A stretch of 64,000 nucleotides of DNA from Alsobacter soli. Its GTDB lineage: Bacteria > Pseudomonadota > Alphaproteobacteria > Rhizobiales > Beijerinckiaceae. The notes under the pieces are model-generated. The model had not been told where the DNA came from. It saw nothing but the letters and a program-made list of their open reading frames with translations, and did not search any database. The translations under genes and the position numbers were made by a program. Of the stretch, positions 29,577-38,736 are shown piece after piece; position 1 is the stretch's first letter, and every line of letters starts with the position of its first letter. The stretch spans positions 30,435 to 94,434 of the forward strand of contig NZ_PVZS01000019.1 of NCBI RefSeq assembly GCF_003004785.1. Direction: 5' to 3'.

Positions 29577-30635
29577 ATGAGATCCTTGAACGACGAAAAG
29601 CTGAACGCCCTTCGTGAGAAATACGGCGCGGCCCGGGGCGGGGACATCTACGATCCCGAATTCGCCAAGGTGGCGGCCGGCCAATTCCAGGGTGACCGCC
29701 GCAAATGGCCTTTCGCCGACCCGGCGACCTTCATGGGCGCGCCCTTCCGGCCGCAGGCGCTCGACGAGAACTTCGCCGGCCTGGACGTCGCGGTGGTGGG
29801 CGTCCCCATGGACCTCGGCGTCACCAACCGGGCGGGCGCCCGCCTCGGCCCGCGCGCCGTGCGCGCCGTCGAGCGAATCGGGCCTTTCGAGCACGTCCTG
29901 CGCCGCGCGCCCTTGCAGCGCCTCCGGGTCGCCGACGTGGGCGACGTGCCGTTCCGCAGCCGCTACAGCCTCGAGAGCTGCCACGAGGACATCGCAGCCT
30001 ACTACAGCAAGATCGTGGAGGCGGGCGTGATCCCGCTCTCCGTGGGGGGCGACCACTCGATCAGCCAGTCCATCCTCAAGGCCGTGGGCCGCGGCCGGCC
30101 TGTCGGCATGGTCCACATCGACGCGCATGCGGATACGTCCGGCCCCTACGAGGGCTCCAAGTTCCACCATGGCGGCCCTTTCCGCCAGGCGGTGCTGGAC
30201 GGCGTGCTCGACCCCGAGCGCGTCATCCAGATCGGCATCCGGGGCGGCGCGGAGTACCTGTGGGAGTTCTCCTTCGACTCCGGCATGACCGTGATCCACG
30301 CGGAGGAGTTCGCCGCCATGGGACCTGAGGCGGTGATCGCCAAGGCCCGCGAAGTGGTCGGCGACGGCCCGACCTACGTCAGCTTCGACGTGGACAGCCT
30401 CGATCCGGCCTTCGCCCCCGGCACCGGGACGCCCGAAGTGGGCGGCCTGACGCCGCGCGAGGCGTTGCAGGTGCTGCGGGGGCTCAAGGGGATCGATGTG
30501 GTCGGAGGCGACGTGGTCGAGGTCGCGCCTCAGTACGACGGCACCACCAACACCGCCCATGCGGGCGCGCAGGTGCTCTTCACCATCCTGTCGCTCATCG
30601 ACATTGCGCACGAGGCGCGGCAAGCGCGCCGGTGA
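29577..30635 (+). CDS. Agmatinase/ureohydrolase family protein
   Basis: A 352-aa binuclear manganese hydrolase of the arginase family that releases urea from a guanidino compound. Metal-ligand motifs are complete: GGDHSISQ, VHIDAHADTSG and SFDVDSLDPAFAPGTGTPEVGG. The N-terminal extension of about 70 residues (KWPFADPATFMGAPF) is typical of agmatinase and guanidinobutyrase-like members rather than arginase. Agmatine is the best guess for substrate, but guanidinobutyrate or guanidinopropionate fit as well. CAGGAG precedes the ATG. Confidence 0.9.
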   Translation: MRSLNDEKLNALREKYGAARGGDIYDPEFAKVAAGQFQGDRRKWPFADPATFMGAPFRPQALDENFAGLDVAVVGVPMDLGVTNRAGARLGPRAVRAVERIGPFEHVLRRAPLQRLRVADVGDVPFRSRYSLESCHEDIAAYYSKIVEAGVIPLSVGGDHSISQSILKAVGRGRPVGMVHIDAHADTSGPYEGSKFHHGGPFRQAVLDGVLDPERVIQIGIRGGAEYLWEFSFDSGMTVIHAEEFAAMGPEAVIAKAREVVGDGPTYVSFDVDSLDPAFAPGTGTPEVGGLTPREALQVLRGLKGIDVVGGDVVEVAPQYDGTTNTAHAGAQVLFTILSLIDIAHEARQARR

Positions 30636-30726
30636 CGCGACCGTGCCATGCGCGGCGCGATCTTCTGCGCCGCAGCATCGGCCTTATCTTCGCGACCTCC
30701 CCGACCTTGAACCGGGTTTCTGAACC

Positions 30727-31836
30727 ATGTCTCTGCTTTTCTCTCCCCTTGCGCTTGGGAACGTCGAACTGCCGAACCGCATCGCGATCGCGCCCATGTG
30801 CCAGTATTCGGCCATGGATGGTTGCGCCAGCGACTGGCACCTCCAGCACTGGATGAACCTCGCCATGTCCGGCGCGGGCCTCGTCACCATCGAGGCGACA
30901 GCCGTGGAGCGCCACGGACGCATCACCCATGGCGACCTCGGCCTCTACTCCGACGATAACGAGCGCACGATGGCCCGCGCCTTGGCCGCCGCTCGGGCCG
31001 TCGCTCTTCCCGGGACGAAGTTCGCCGTCCAGCTCGCGCACGCCGGCCGCAAGGCCTCCACCCAGATCCCCTGGCAGGGCGGCGGCCCTCTCAAGGCGGA
31101 CGAGGATCCCTGGCAGACCGTGGCGCCGTCCGCCGTGCCCTTCGCCGAAGGCTGGCACGTGCCGAAGGCCGCCGACGCCCATGACCTCGACCGCATCGAG
31201 GCCGCCTTCGTGCAGGCCGCGAAGCGCACGGCCCGGCTCGGCATCGAGGTCATCGAGCTTCATTTCGCCCATGGCTACCTGGGCCACGAGTTCCAGTCGC
31301 CCTTCTCCAACCAGCGCACGGACGCCTACGGCGGCACGCCGGAGAAGCGCCGCGCCTTCCTGCTGCGCATCGCCAAGGCCGTGAAGGCGGTCGTGCCGGA
31401 CACGATGGCGGTCGGCGCCCGCATCACCGGCTCAGACTGGGCTGAGGGGGGCGTCACGCCGGACGATGCGGCGGCGCTCGCCTCCGAGCTCAAGGCGCTC
31501 GGCCTCGTGTTCGTGGACGTCACCTCCGGCGGCAACGTGTCGACGGCCCGGATCGCGGTCGGCCCCGGCTACCAGGTGCCCTTCGCCGCCGAGGTCAAGA
31601 AGCGCTCGGGCGTCACCACCCGGGCCGTTGGCATGATCGCCACGGCCCAGCAGGCGGAGGAGATCCTCCAGAGCGGCGCGGCCGACCAGATCGCCATCGC
31701 CCGCGCCGTGCTGGACAACCCGCGCTGGGGCTGGCACGCCGCCGAGGCGCTCGGCGCCGAGCTGGCGCTTCCGCCGCAATACCTGCGCGCGGGCGCGAAG
31801 CTGTGGCCCGGCGCGAAGCTCGCCCGTCCCGCCTGA
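30727..31836 (+). CDS. NADH:flavin oxidoreductase of the Old Yellow Enzyme family (YqjM-like)
   Basis: A 369-aa FMN-binding TIM barrel that reduces activated C=C bonds. The N-terminus LFSPLALGNVELPNRIAIAPMCQYSA includes the Cys of the thermophilic-like (YqjM) subclass; QLAHAGRKAS and the substrate-binding His pair in LHFAHGYLGHEFQSP are present, followed by SNQRTDAYGG. The physiological substrate is unknown. Preceded by 91 bp after the ureohydrolase stop on the same strand; a GGCCGG-rich palindrome follows the stop without a T-run. Confidence 0.93.
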   Translation: MSLLFSPLALGNVELPNRIAIAPMCQYSAMDGCASDWHLQHWMNLAMSGAGLVTIEATAVERHGRITHGDLGLYSDDNERTMARALAAARAVALPGTKFAVQLAHAGRKASTQIPWQGGGPLKADEDPWQTVAPSAVPFAEGWHVPKAADAHDLDRIEAAFVQAAKRTARLGIEVIELHFAHGYLGHEFQSPFSNQRTDAYGGTPEKRRAFLLRIAKAVKAVVPDTMAVGARITGSDWAEGGVTPDDAAALASELKALGLVFVDVTSGGNVSTARIAVGPGYQVPFAAEVKKRSGVTTRAVGMIATAQQAEEILQSGAADQIAIARAVLDNPRWGWHAAEALGAELALPPQYLRAGAKLWPGAKLARPA

Positions 31837-31984
31837 GAGCCCTGAGCGACCCGGCCGGTCACACGGGCCGGCCGGTCACCCCCTGCTCATCGCGCAGATT
31901 GAAAAGAAGCAACTCGAAGTTGCAGAGCGGCTGCTATAGGAAGCAGCGGCCGGCGCCCGCCGAGCTCGGGCTTCAGGAGCACCG

Positions 31985-32362
31985 ATGTCCTTCGATCGCT
32001 CGCAGCCGGTGCTGGTTATCGACGACAGTCCGGTCATGACGCGCATCCTGCGCGAACTGCTGCGCCAGATCGGCTTCCGGGACGTGGATATCGCGAACGC
32101 TCCGCAGGCCGGGCTGGCGAAGCTGGTCGAGCGCCGCTACGGCCTGGTCATCTGCGACTGGTTCATGCCCCCGTATACCGGGGCTGACCTGAAGGCGGCC
32201 ATGCGGCAGCGGGCCGATCTCGCCACCATTCCGGTGCTTCTGATCACCGCTCAGGCCGACAAGGTCGACGCCGGCCGCTCCGGGGTGGACCTGGAGAGCA
32301 TGGCGGTGAAGCCCTTCAACGCCGCCACGCTCGCGGCCAAGATCGACGCGCTCGCGCCCTGA
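31985..32362 (+). CDS. Stand-alone CheY-like response regulator
   Basis: A 125-aa receiver domain without an output domain. Acidic pocket Asp13/Asp14 (VIDDSPVM), phosphoacceptor Asp58 (VICDWFMPP), Thr88 and Lys109 (VKPFN) are all in place, so it should be phosphorylated. No sensor kinase or chemotaxis gene is near. GGAG precedes the ATG. The adjacent MFS gene is convergent with an 11-bp gap. Confidence 0.92.
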   Translation: MSFDRSQPVLVIDDSPVMTRILRELLRQIGFRDVDIANAPQAGLAKLVERRYGLVICDWFMPPYTGADLKAAMRQRADLATIPVLLITAQADKVDAGRSGVDLESMAVKPFNAATLAAKIDALAP

Positions 32363-32373
32363 GCGCGGGGCGC

Positions 32374-33630
32374 TCAGCCCAGCTCGCGCAGGTCCGCACG
32401 CTTCAGCATCACCCCGGCCATAAGCCCCGCCGCGGCGAGCACGAGCGCGCACAGCGCCGTGGCCGGCTTCGCCCCGACGGCGTGGTAGCCGGCCCCGAAC
32501 AGGGGCGGCGCCAGCGCCTGGCCGATGAAGAAGAAAAACGCATGCAGCGCGATGGCGGAGCCGCGGGCCGTGGGGGCAAGCTCGGTCGCCCGGTTCTGGA
32601 GCGAGTTGTGCAGCATGAAGAAGCCGAAGCCCACGGCCGTGAAGCACGCCAGCAAGCCGGTCCAGTGGCCCGCATAGCCGACCCCAAGCAGGCCGGCTGC
32701 CCCGAGCAGGCCGCCGGCCCGCATCAGCCCGTACACGGGAAAACGCCGGAGCAGGAACGGCACGGACAGGGAGAACAGCACGCCGCCGATCCCGATTCCC
32801 GCGATGGAGAGGCCTGCCTCCGTCGCGCCGCCGCCGCCACGGGCCTGCAGCAGCTCCGGCACGAATGGCAGAAGGCCGTAGATGGCCACCCCTTCGGCGA
32901 ACACCGCCCCATAGCAGACCTTGGCGCGGGGGTTCGAGAACACCAGCCGATAGCGCTCCGCCGCGTCTGAGAGGCTGAACCGCCCCGGATGGGCGGCCAG
33001 CCCATGCGCGGGCAGGCCCAGGAAGGCGCCCACCAGCGCCAGGAAGGCCGCGCCCGCCGTGAGCCCCATGGCGCCTCGCCAGCCGACCCAGTCCGCCATG
33101 GCGCCAGACGCCGTCACGCCCACGAGCTGGCCGATCAGCGCGGCCGCGAGAAAGCGCGAGATCGCGACCTGCCGGCGCTCGAACGGGAAGGAGTCGCCCA
33201 CCATGGCGAGCGCCAGCGGGATCACGCCGCCCGCCGCAAGGCCGGCCACGACGCGGCTGGCGAACAGCAGCTCGAGCGTGTGCGCGAAGCATCCGGCCCC
33301 AAGCGCCAGCGCGAAGATCACCACGCAGACCCGCAGCACCGTCGCCTTGCTGAACGCGTCCCCGAGCGGCCCGAGCACGGGCTGCCCGAGCCCATAAGGG
33401 AGAGCGTAGCAGGAGGAGAGCAGGGCCACCGTGGCCACCGGGGCCCCGAACGAGCCCGCGATCGCGTTGACCATGGGATCGGTGGAGCGCGCCGCGAACG
33501 AGCTTGCGAAGCCGCACAGGCCGAGGATGGCGAGCAGCTGGGTTTCACGCCTGGCGTCGAGCATGAGGCTTCCGGCGGCGCTGCCCGACTCGGCTGGGCG
33601 GCGCCGCTCGCCCGGGCTCACGGTCTCCAT
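32374..33630 (-). CDS. Major facilitator superfamily transporter
   Basis: A 418-aa membrane protein with about 12 hydrophobic helices. The N-terminal half has the MFS loop 2-3 pattern (GPLGDAFSKATVLRVCV), and loop 8-9 carries LLRRFPVYGLMRAG. It resembles drug/metabolite efflux members (MdtG/AraJ-type) but no substrate can be assigned. Start is uncertain: ATG at 33630 chosen; ATG at 33564 (MLDARRET) is just before the first helix and is also plausible. Its promoter must lie close to the thiamine riboswitch transcribed in the other direction. Confidence 0.85.
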   Translation of the reverse strand: METVSPGERRRPAESGSAAGSLMLDARRETQLLAILGLCGFASSFAARSTDPMVNAIAGSFGAPVATVALLSSCYALPYGLGQPVLGPLGDAFSKATVLRVCVVIFALALGAGCFAHTLELLFASRVVAGLAAGGVIPLALAMVGDSFPFERRQVAISRFLAAALIGQLVGVTASGAMADWVGWRGAMGLTAGAAFLALVGAFLGLPAHGLAAHPGRFSLSDAAERYRLVFSNPRAKVCYGAVFAEGVAIYGLLPFVPELLQARGGGGATEAGLSIAGIGIGGVLFSLSVPFLLRRFPVYGLMRAGGLLGAAGLLGVGYAGHWTGLLACFTAVGFGFFMLHNSLQNRATELAPTARGSAIALHAFFFFIGQALAPPLFGAGYHAVGAKPATALCALVLAAAGLMAGVMLKRADLRELG

Positions 33631-33728
33631 CCGTCCTGCCCCCGTCAACAGACGTGCGGACGGGCCTGTTTTGCGCCTCGCGCGGCTCTCTTGCGCGCCT
33701 GTGGGGAGAGCGCTAGGTGTTTGGGCAT

Positions 33729-33824
33729 CTCTCGTCGGGGTGCCGTCTCATGCGGAGGCGGCTGAGAGGCGTTCCGCCAACCCGTCGAACCTGATCCGGC
33801 TCGCACCGGCGGAGGGAACGTGAG
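33729..33824 (+). promoter_or_regulatory. TPP riboswitch (THI element)
   Basis: Matches the thi-box consensus in order: TCGGGGTGCC (33735 on), GGCTGAGA (33760 region), ACCCGTCGAACCTGATCCGG, then CACCGGCGGAGGGAA. The outer P1 helix pairs CTCTCG (33729-33734) with CGTGAG (33819-33824), with one mismatch. The Shine-Dalgarno sequence GGAGGGA (33811-33817) of the next gene is inside the 3' conserved part, 14 to 8 bases before the ATG at 33825, so thiamine pyrophosphate binding would block translation directly. It governs the thiX-thiY-thiD operon. Confidence 0.96.
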
Positions 33825-34646
33825 ATGGGCCGCGATCTCCAGCCAGCTTCCCCTTCAGGCAGCCCCCGTCTCAGGGGCGTCGACCCCTTGTCGCTGGTGG
33901 GATTGCTCGCCGCCCTCGCCCTGTGGGAGGCCTGCGGACGGTTCTTCGCGGTGCCTGCCTATGTTCTCCCTGTCCCGAGCCGGATCGCGACGACGCTCGT
34001 CCAGCGCTGGTCCGTGATCGCCCCGGAGGCGCTCGTCACCCTGGGCGAGATCCTGTGCGGCTTCGCCGTGGGCGCAGGCCTGGGCCTCGTGACCGCCCTC
34101 GCCATGTCGCGCTGGCGCGCCCTGGAGCGCTTGCTGGGCCCGCTGCTGGTGGTCAGCCAGGCCCTGCCGGTGTTCGCCATCGCCCCCGTGCTGGTGGTCT
34201 GGTTCGGTTTCGGCCTCGCCTCGAAGGTCGCCATGGCGACGGTGATCATCTTCTTCCCCGTGGCGGCGAACGCGCTGGACGGCCTGCGCCGAACCGATCC
34301 AGGCTTGGTCGAGCTGGCCCGGCTCTATGGCGCGAGCCCGCGCCAGACCCTCTTCCTGATCCGAGGCCCCGCGGCCCTGCCTGCCGTCGCCACCGGCCTG
34401 CGCATCGCCGCCGCAGCGGCGCCCATCGGAGCGGTCGTGGGCGAGTGGGTCGGGTCTTCGGCCGGCCTCGGCCTCCTGATCCTGCACGCCAACGCCCGGT
34501 CGCAGACCGACATGGTCTTCGCCGCTCTGGCTGTGCTGGCCGCCCTCTCCGTCACGCTCTGGACCATTGTCGACCGCCTCTTGCGCCGGCTGGTGCGGTG
34601 GGCGCCCGACACCCTCGATCACGCTGCGCCTGGCGCAGCCGCCTGA
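33825..34646 (+). CDS. thiX: ABC transporter permease for a thiamine precursor (ThiX-like)
   Basis: A 273-aa inner-membrane permease of the SsuC/TauC/ThiX type, with about six helices and the EAA loop ELARLYGASPRQTLFLIRGPAALPAVATGL (about 168-197), where it contacts the ATPase. Role inferred from the TPP riboswitch directly in front and from the neighbours: import of a pyrimidine (HMP or formylaminopyrimidine) precursor of thiamine. The start is fixed by the riboswitch-borne ribosome site. Confidence 0.9.
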   Translation: MGRDLQPASPSGSPRLRGVDPLSLVGLLAALALWEACGRFFAVPAYVLPVPSRIATTLVQRWSVIAPEALVTLGEILCGFAVGAGLGLVTALAMSRWRALERLLGPLLVVSQALPVFAIAPVLVVWFGFGLASKVAMATVIIFFPVAANALDGLRRTDPGLVELARLYGASPRQTLFLIRGPAALPAVATGLRIAAAAAPIGAVVGEWVGSSAGLGLLILHANARSQTDMVFAALAVLAALSVTLWTIVDRLLRRLVRWAPDTLDHAAPGAAA

Positions 34647-34673
34647 ACATCGCCGCCGAAAGGACCACGACCC

Positions 34674-35627
34674 ATGCGTCTCCTCTCCCTCGCGCTCGCC
34701 GCCGCGCTCGCCGCCGCCGCGCTGGCGGGCCCCGCCCACGCCCAGACGGCGCCCGCCGACAAGCTGACGGTCCTGCTGGACTGGTTCGTGAATCCCGACC
34801 ACGCCGCCCTCGTGGTCGCCAAGGAGAAGGGCTACTTCGCCAAGGCCGGCCTCGACGTGACCCTGGTCGAGCCCGCCGACCCGTCCGCCCCGCCACGCCT
34901 CGTCGGCGCCGACCAGGGCGACATCGCGATCACCTACCAGCCCAACCTCTACCAGCAGGTGCAGGAAGGCCTCCCCGTCACCCGCGTGGGCGCCGCAGTC
35001 GCCACCCCGTTGAACAGCCTGGTCGTGCTCGCGGACGGACCGATCAAGTCCATCGCCGACCTCAAGGGCAGGACGGTGGGCTACTCCATCGCCGGCTTCG
35101 AGGAGGCGCTCCTGTCCACCATGCTGGGGGAGGCCGGCCTGAAGCTCTCGGACGTAAAGCTGGTCAACGTGAACTTCGCCCTGACCCCGGCCTTGATGGC
35201 CGGCCAGGTCGACGCCGTGATCGGCGCCTTCCGCAACTTCGAGCTCACCGAGCTCAGGCTCGCCGGCAAGCCCGGCCGCGCCTTCTTCCCGGAGGAGCAC
35301 GGCGTCCCGCCCTATGACGAGCTGATCTACATCGTGAAGCAGGACCGCGCCGCCGACCCCAAGGTGAAGCGCTTCCTGGACGCAGTCGAGCAGGCGACGC
35401 TCTCCATCCTGAACGACCCGGACAGCGCCTGGGCCGCCTTCGTGAAGGCGAACCCCAAGCTGGACGACGAACTCAACAAGACCGCCTGGGCCGACACCCT
35501 GAAGCGCCTCGCCGCGAGCCCCGCCGCCTTGGACGGCGCCCGCTACGCCCGCTTCGCCCAGTTCATGAAGGACCGCGGCCTCATCGACGCGATCCAGCCC
35601 GTCTCCCGCTACGCCGTGGCGCGTTGA
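34674..35627 (+). CDS. thiY: NMT1/THI5-like periplasmic substrate-binding protein (ThiY-like)
   Basis: A 317-aa periplasmic protein with a signal peptide ([24 protein letters not shown]; cut after about residue 23). The mature protein begins [26 protein letters not shown], the hallmark of the NMT1/THI5 family that binds pyrimidine precursors, and continues [15 protein letters not shown] and [11 protein letters not shown]. Located 27 bp after thiX and 29 bp before thiD. The ligand is likely a HMP-like pyrimidine, by family. Confidence 0.9.
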   Translation: MRLLSLALAAALAAAALAGPAHAQTAPADKLTVLLDWFVNPDHAALVVAKEKGYFAKAGLDVTLVEPADPSAPPRLVGADQGDIAITYQPNLYQQVQEGLPVTRVGAAVATPLNSLVVLADGPIKSIADLKGRTVGYSIAGFEEALLSTMLGEAGLKLSDVKLVNVNFALTPALMAGQVDAVIGAFRNFELTELRLAGKPGRAFFPEEHGVPPYDELIYIVKQDRAADPKVKRFLDAVEQATLSILNDPDSAWAAFVKANPKLDDELNKTAWADTLKRLAASPAALDGARYARFAQFMKDRGLIDAIQPVSRYAVAR

Positions 35628-35656
35628 GCAGGACGCCCCATTCAGAGGACCATGCC

Positions 35657-36466
35657 GTGACCGCCAAGACGCCCATCGCCGTCACCATCGCGGGCTCCGA
35701 TTCCGGCGGCGGGGCCGGGATCCAGGCCGACCTGAAGAGCTTCTCGGCGCTGGGCGTCTATGGCGCCACGGTGATCACCGCCCTCACCGCCCAGAACACC
35801 CTGGGCGTGCAGGGCATCCACGACGTGCCGGCCGGCTTCGTCGCCCGGCAGTTCGACTCCGTGTTCTCCGACCTTGCCGTGGACGCCGCCAAGATCGGCA
35901 TGCTGTCCCAGGTGCCGGTGATCGAGGCCGTCGCCGCCGGCCTCGACCGCTACGCGGTCGGCACGGTCGTGCTCGACCCCGTCATGGTGGCGACCAGCGG
36001 CGACCGGCTGATCGCGCCCGATGCGGTGGACGCCCTGCGGAACCTGCTCATTCCACGAGCGGCCCTGATCACGCCCAATCTCCACGAGTCGGCCGCCCTG
36101 CTGGACGATCCGGCTGTCGCCCGGGACGAGGACGCCATGCGCCGGCAGGGCGAAGCCCTTCTCCAGCGCGGCGCCAAGGCCGTGCTGATGAAGGGCGGCC
36201 ACCAGGAGGGCGCCCGCAGCGTGGACCTCCTGGTCGAGCCGTCGGGCGTAACCCGCTTCGTGGGGCCGCGGATCGAGACGAACAACACCCACGGAACCGG
36301 CTGCTCCCTGTCCGCCGCCATCGCGGCGGGGCTCGCGAAGGGCCAGTCCCTTGCAGCCTCGATCGGCGACGCGAAGGAGTGGCTCACCGGCGCGCTCGAG
36401 GCGTCGAGGACCCTCGCCATTGGCCACGGCCACGGGCCGGTGCACCACTTTCACCGCTGGTGGTGA
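35657..36466 (+). CDS. thiD: Hydroxymethylpyrimidine/phosphomethylpyrimidine kinase
   Basis: Phosphorylates HMP and HMP-P to HMP-PP for coupling to the thiazole. A 269-aa ribokinase-fold protein with [16 protein letters not shown] near the start (pyrimidine-binding) and the anion-hole motif [19 protein letters not shown] (catalytic Cys/Gly-rich loop) near residue 215. GTG at 35657 with AGAGGA before it is preferred; a TTG at 35624 overlapping the thiY stop would add 11 residues. The gene completes a salvage operon: uptake by ThiXY and phosphorylation by ThiD. Confidence 0.95.
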   Translation: MTAKTPIAVTIAGSDSGGGAGIQADLKSFSALGVYGATVITALTAQNTLGVQGIHDVPAGFVARQFDSVFSDLAVDAAKIGMLSQVPVIEAVAAGLDRYAVGTVVLDPVMVATSGDRLIAPDAVDALRNLLIPRAALITPNLHESAALLDDPAVARDEDAMRRQGEALLQRGAKAVLMKGGHQEGARSVDLLVEPSGVTRFVGPRIETNNTHGTGCSLSAAIAAGLAKGQSLAASIGDAKEWLTGALEASRTLAIGHGHGPVHHFHRWW

Positions 36467-36611
36467 GGCGGGGAGGCGGGCCGCATGGCCCGCATGCCGC
36501 AATCCGGCTGGCGCCGGGGGCGGCAGGGTGACACAAGGAGGCGCTCGCCGACGCGAATCCGTCGCGCACGCAGGCTAGTCTTCTCGCCAGGTCCCCGGTC
36601 CCCGCCCGCCG

Positions 36612-37484
36612 ATGCAGGAAACCCAACACCCGCGCGTGATGACCGGCATCGGCCTGGCTGTGGCCGGCTACGCCTGCTTCAGCGTCCAGGACGCCATCGT
36701 GAAGTGGCTCGTGCAGGACCTCCCGGTCTTCGAGATCCTCTTCGTCCGCAGCCTCATGATCATGCTGTTCGCCGGCATGCTGGCCGGCCCGGGCGTCTAC
36801 GGGGCCGCCATCCGCAGCCGCGCCAAGCCGGCGCTCCTGGTGCGCGGCGTGCTGATCCTGGCGGCCTGGCTGTCCTACTACTCCGCCGCCAAGTGGCTGC
36901 CCTTGGCGGAACTGGTCACCCTCTACTTCGCCGCGCCGATCTTCGTGATGATCCTGTCGATCCTGATCCTGAAGGAGAAGGTCACGCTCGCCCGCTGGCT
37001 CGCGGCTGGGGTCGGCTTCGCCGGCGTGGCGCTCGCCGCCGACCCGACCGGAACGGTCGACTTCATTCCCGCCGCCATGGTGGTCGCCTCGGCCTTCCTG
37101 TGGGCCTGGACCAACGTGCTCGTGCGCATCATCAGCCGCACGGAGGCGACCGCGACCCAGATGATCGCCTCCAATTTCATCTTCGCCCTGGGCTGCGCCT
37201 GCGCATTGCCCTTCCTGTGGGTGACGCCGACGTGGCAGCAGGCCGCCCTGCTGCTCGGACTGGGTCTCGCCGGCGGCGCCGGCCAGTACCTCGTGTTCGA
37301 GGGCTTCCGCTACGCGCCGGCCTCGGCGGTGGCCCCTTTCGAGTACTCAGCCCTCGTGTGGGCCTTTGTGTACGGCTACGCGATCTGGGGCGATGTCCCG
37401 AAGCTCGCCGTGGTCGCGGGCGCCAGCCTCATCATCGCCAGCGGCGTCGGCCTGCTGATCGCCGAGCGCCGACGGGCCGCATAG
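36612..37484 (+). CDS. EamA/DMT-family transporter
   Basis: A 290-aa membrane protein with ten hydrophobic segments in two EamA repeats (about 10-140 and 150-283). Visible: AGYACFSVQDAIVKWL at the start of repeat 1, YYSAAKWLPLAELVTLYFAAPIF, and the second-repeat FEGFRYAPASAVAPFEYSALVWAF, all typical of the S-adenosylmethionine/drug-metabolite exporter group. Substrate unknown. It lies 145 bp after thiD and may be a separate unit. It converges on the PPK2 gene with a 3-bp gap. Confidence 0.9.
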   Translation: MQETQHPRVMTGIGLAVAGYACFSVQDAIVKWLVQDLPVFEILFVRSLMIMLFAGMLAGPGVYGAAIRSRAKPALLVRGVLILAAWLSYYSAAKWLPLAELVTLYFAAPIFVMILSILILKEKVTLARWLAAGVGFAGVALAADPTGTVDFIPAAMVVASAFLWAWTNVLVRIISRTEATATQMIASNFIFALGCACALPFLWVTPTWQQAALLLGLGLAGGAGQYLVFEGFRYAPASAVAPFEYSALVWAFVYGYAIWGDVPKLAVVAGASLIIASGVGLLIAERRRAA

Positions 37485-37487
37485 ACG

Positions 37488-38291
37488 CTACTCGACCCGA
37501 AAGCTCTTCGGATCCCATGTCACCTTGGGATATTGCGGGTTCATGTCTTCCAGGGTCTTGCGAACGATGGCGGAGATGGCGGCGTTGCGCGCCCACTTGT
37601 GATCCGCCGGAATGACCCGCCAGGGCGCATGGTCGGTGGAGCAGTTCTCCAGCATCAGTTCATAGGCGGCCTGGAACTCGTCCCAGAGCTTGCGGTCGTC
37701 CAGGTCGCCGGGGTTGAACTTCCAGTGCTTCTTGGGGTCGTCGAGGCGCTCCTGCAGCCGCTCGCGCTGCTCCTTCTTGGAGATGTTCAGCATGAACTTG
37801 AGAATGGTGACGCCGTTCTCCGTCAGCATCTTCTCGAAGGCGTTGATCTGGTCGTAGCGCTTGTCGATGTCCTTGGCCGGCGCGAGCTTGTGCACCTTGA
37901 CCACCAGCACGTCCTCGTAGTGCGAGCGGTTGAAGATCCCGATGGTGCCGCGCTTGGGCGCGGCCATGTGGGCGCGCCACAGGAAGTCATGCGCCATCTC
38001 CTCCTCGCTTGGCCGCCGGAAAGCCGTCACCGAGACGCCCAGCGGACCGGTCTGGTTGAACACGCCCCGCACCGTCCCGTCCTTGCCCGAGGTGTCCATG
38101 CCCTGCAGCACCACGAGCAGGGAGCGCTTGCCCTCCGCGTAGAGGCGGTCTTGGAGCCGGTCGATCTCCGCCGCGTCCTCCGCGAGCTGCGCTTTTGCGG
38201 CCTCCTCGCTCTTGAAGGCCGACGTGTCCGCCGGATCACGGTCCGCAAGCTTCGCCTTCTTGCCGGGCTTCACCAGATAATCGTCAGCCAA
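37488..38291 (-). CDS. Polyphosphate kinase 2 family protein
   Basis: A 267-aa P-loop kinase that uses polyphosphate to phosphorylate nucleotides. Walker A in LQGMDTSGKDGTVRGV (about 62-77), lid helix and Walker-B-like IGIFNRSHYEDVLVVKVH (about 117-134), and the KFMLNISKKEQRERLQERLDDPKKHWKFNPGDLDDR stretch typical of PPK2. One-domain length. Whether it prefers AMP, ADP or GDP cannot be told from sequence alone. The N-terminal 40 residues are charged. Confidence 0.92.
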   Translation of the reverse strand: MADDYLVKPGKKAKLADRDPADTSAFKSEEAAKAQLAEDAAEIDRLQDRLYAEGKRSLLVVLQGMDTSGKDGTVRGVFNQTGPLGVSVTAFRRPSEEEMAHDFLWRAHMAAPKRGTIGIFNRSHYEDVLVVKVHKLAPAKDIDKRYDQINAFEKMLTENGVTILKFMLNISKKEQRERLQERLDDPKKHWKFNPGDLDDRKLWDEFQAAYELMLENCSTDHAPWRVIPADHKWARNAAISAIVRKTLEDMNPQYPKVTWDPKSFRVE

Positions 38292-38357
38292 CGCGACCTC
38301 CCCAGAGCATGTCGTGCTCCCATTGTGGAGCCCGCAGCCGAGGCGGCAAGCAGGAGC

Positions 38358-38588
38358 TTACGATCGGACGCGCTGCCGACGGCGGCCCGTGCGCGTCGGA
38401 ACGGGGCGGGGCGGAAGGTCCGCGGCGGCGAGCCGCGCCGGAAGGGCGTCCATGATCGCCCGGCGCTGGGCTGACGTCATGTCCACCCATCGCGAGATTT
38501 CGTCGATGGTCCGGCCGCAGCCGACGCAAAGGCCTGCGGTGGGATCGATGACGCACACCTGGATGCAGGGGCTTTCGGTGATCTGCAT
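38358..38588 (-). CDS. DUF1289 small cysteine-rich protein
   Basis: A 76-aa protein with the DUF1289 pattern: SPCIQVCVIDPTAGLCVGCGRTIDEISRW, that is C-x3-C-x8-C-x2-C followed by an Arg/Glu helix (MTSAQRRAIMDALPARL). The four Cys suggest metal or iron-sulfur binding. The Arg-rich tail (RTGRRRQRVRS) is unusual in length. Start at ATG 38588 matches the short family size; the frame is open upstream but reads through the mfd promoter area. Function unknown. Confidence 0.88.
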   Translation of the reverse strand: MQITESPCIQVCVIDPTAGLCVGCGRTIDEISRWVDMTSAQRRAIMDALPARLAAADLPPRPVPTRTGRRRQRVRS

Positions 38589-38736
38589 GAGCTGGAGATT
38601 CGGACGCGGCTGAAACAGGACAAGGGCGGGGAGGCGTGACAATCTGGCCCGGATCGCTGTGGGTGCGCAACCCGGGTCCACCCCGCGCCGTTGAGGCGGC
38701 CTGCGCCCCGCCCCCGAACATCCGGACCAGCACCTC

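Noticed and set aside
31845..31885. GGCCGG-rich palindrome after the OYE-family gene as a terminator
   Set aside because: A stem can form but no T-run follows; repeats of GGCCGG are common in GC-rich DNA.
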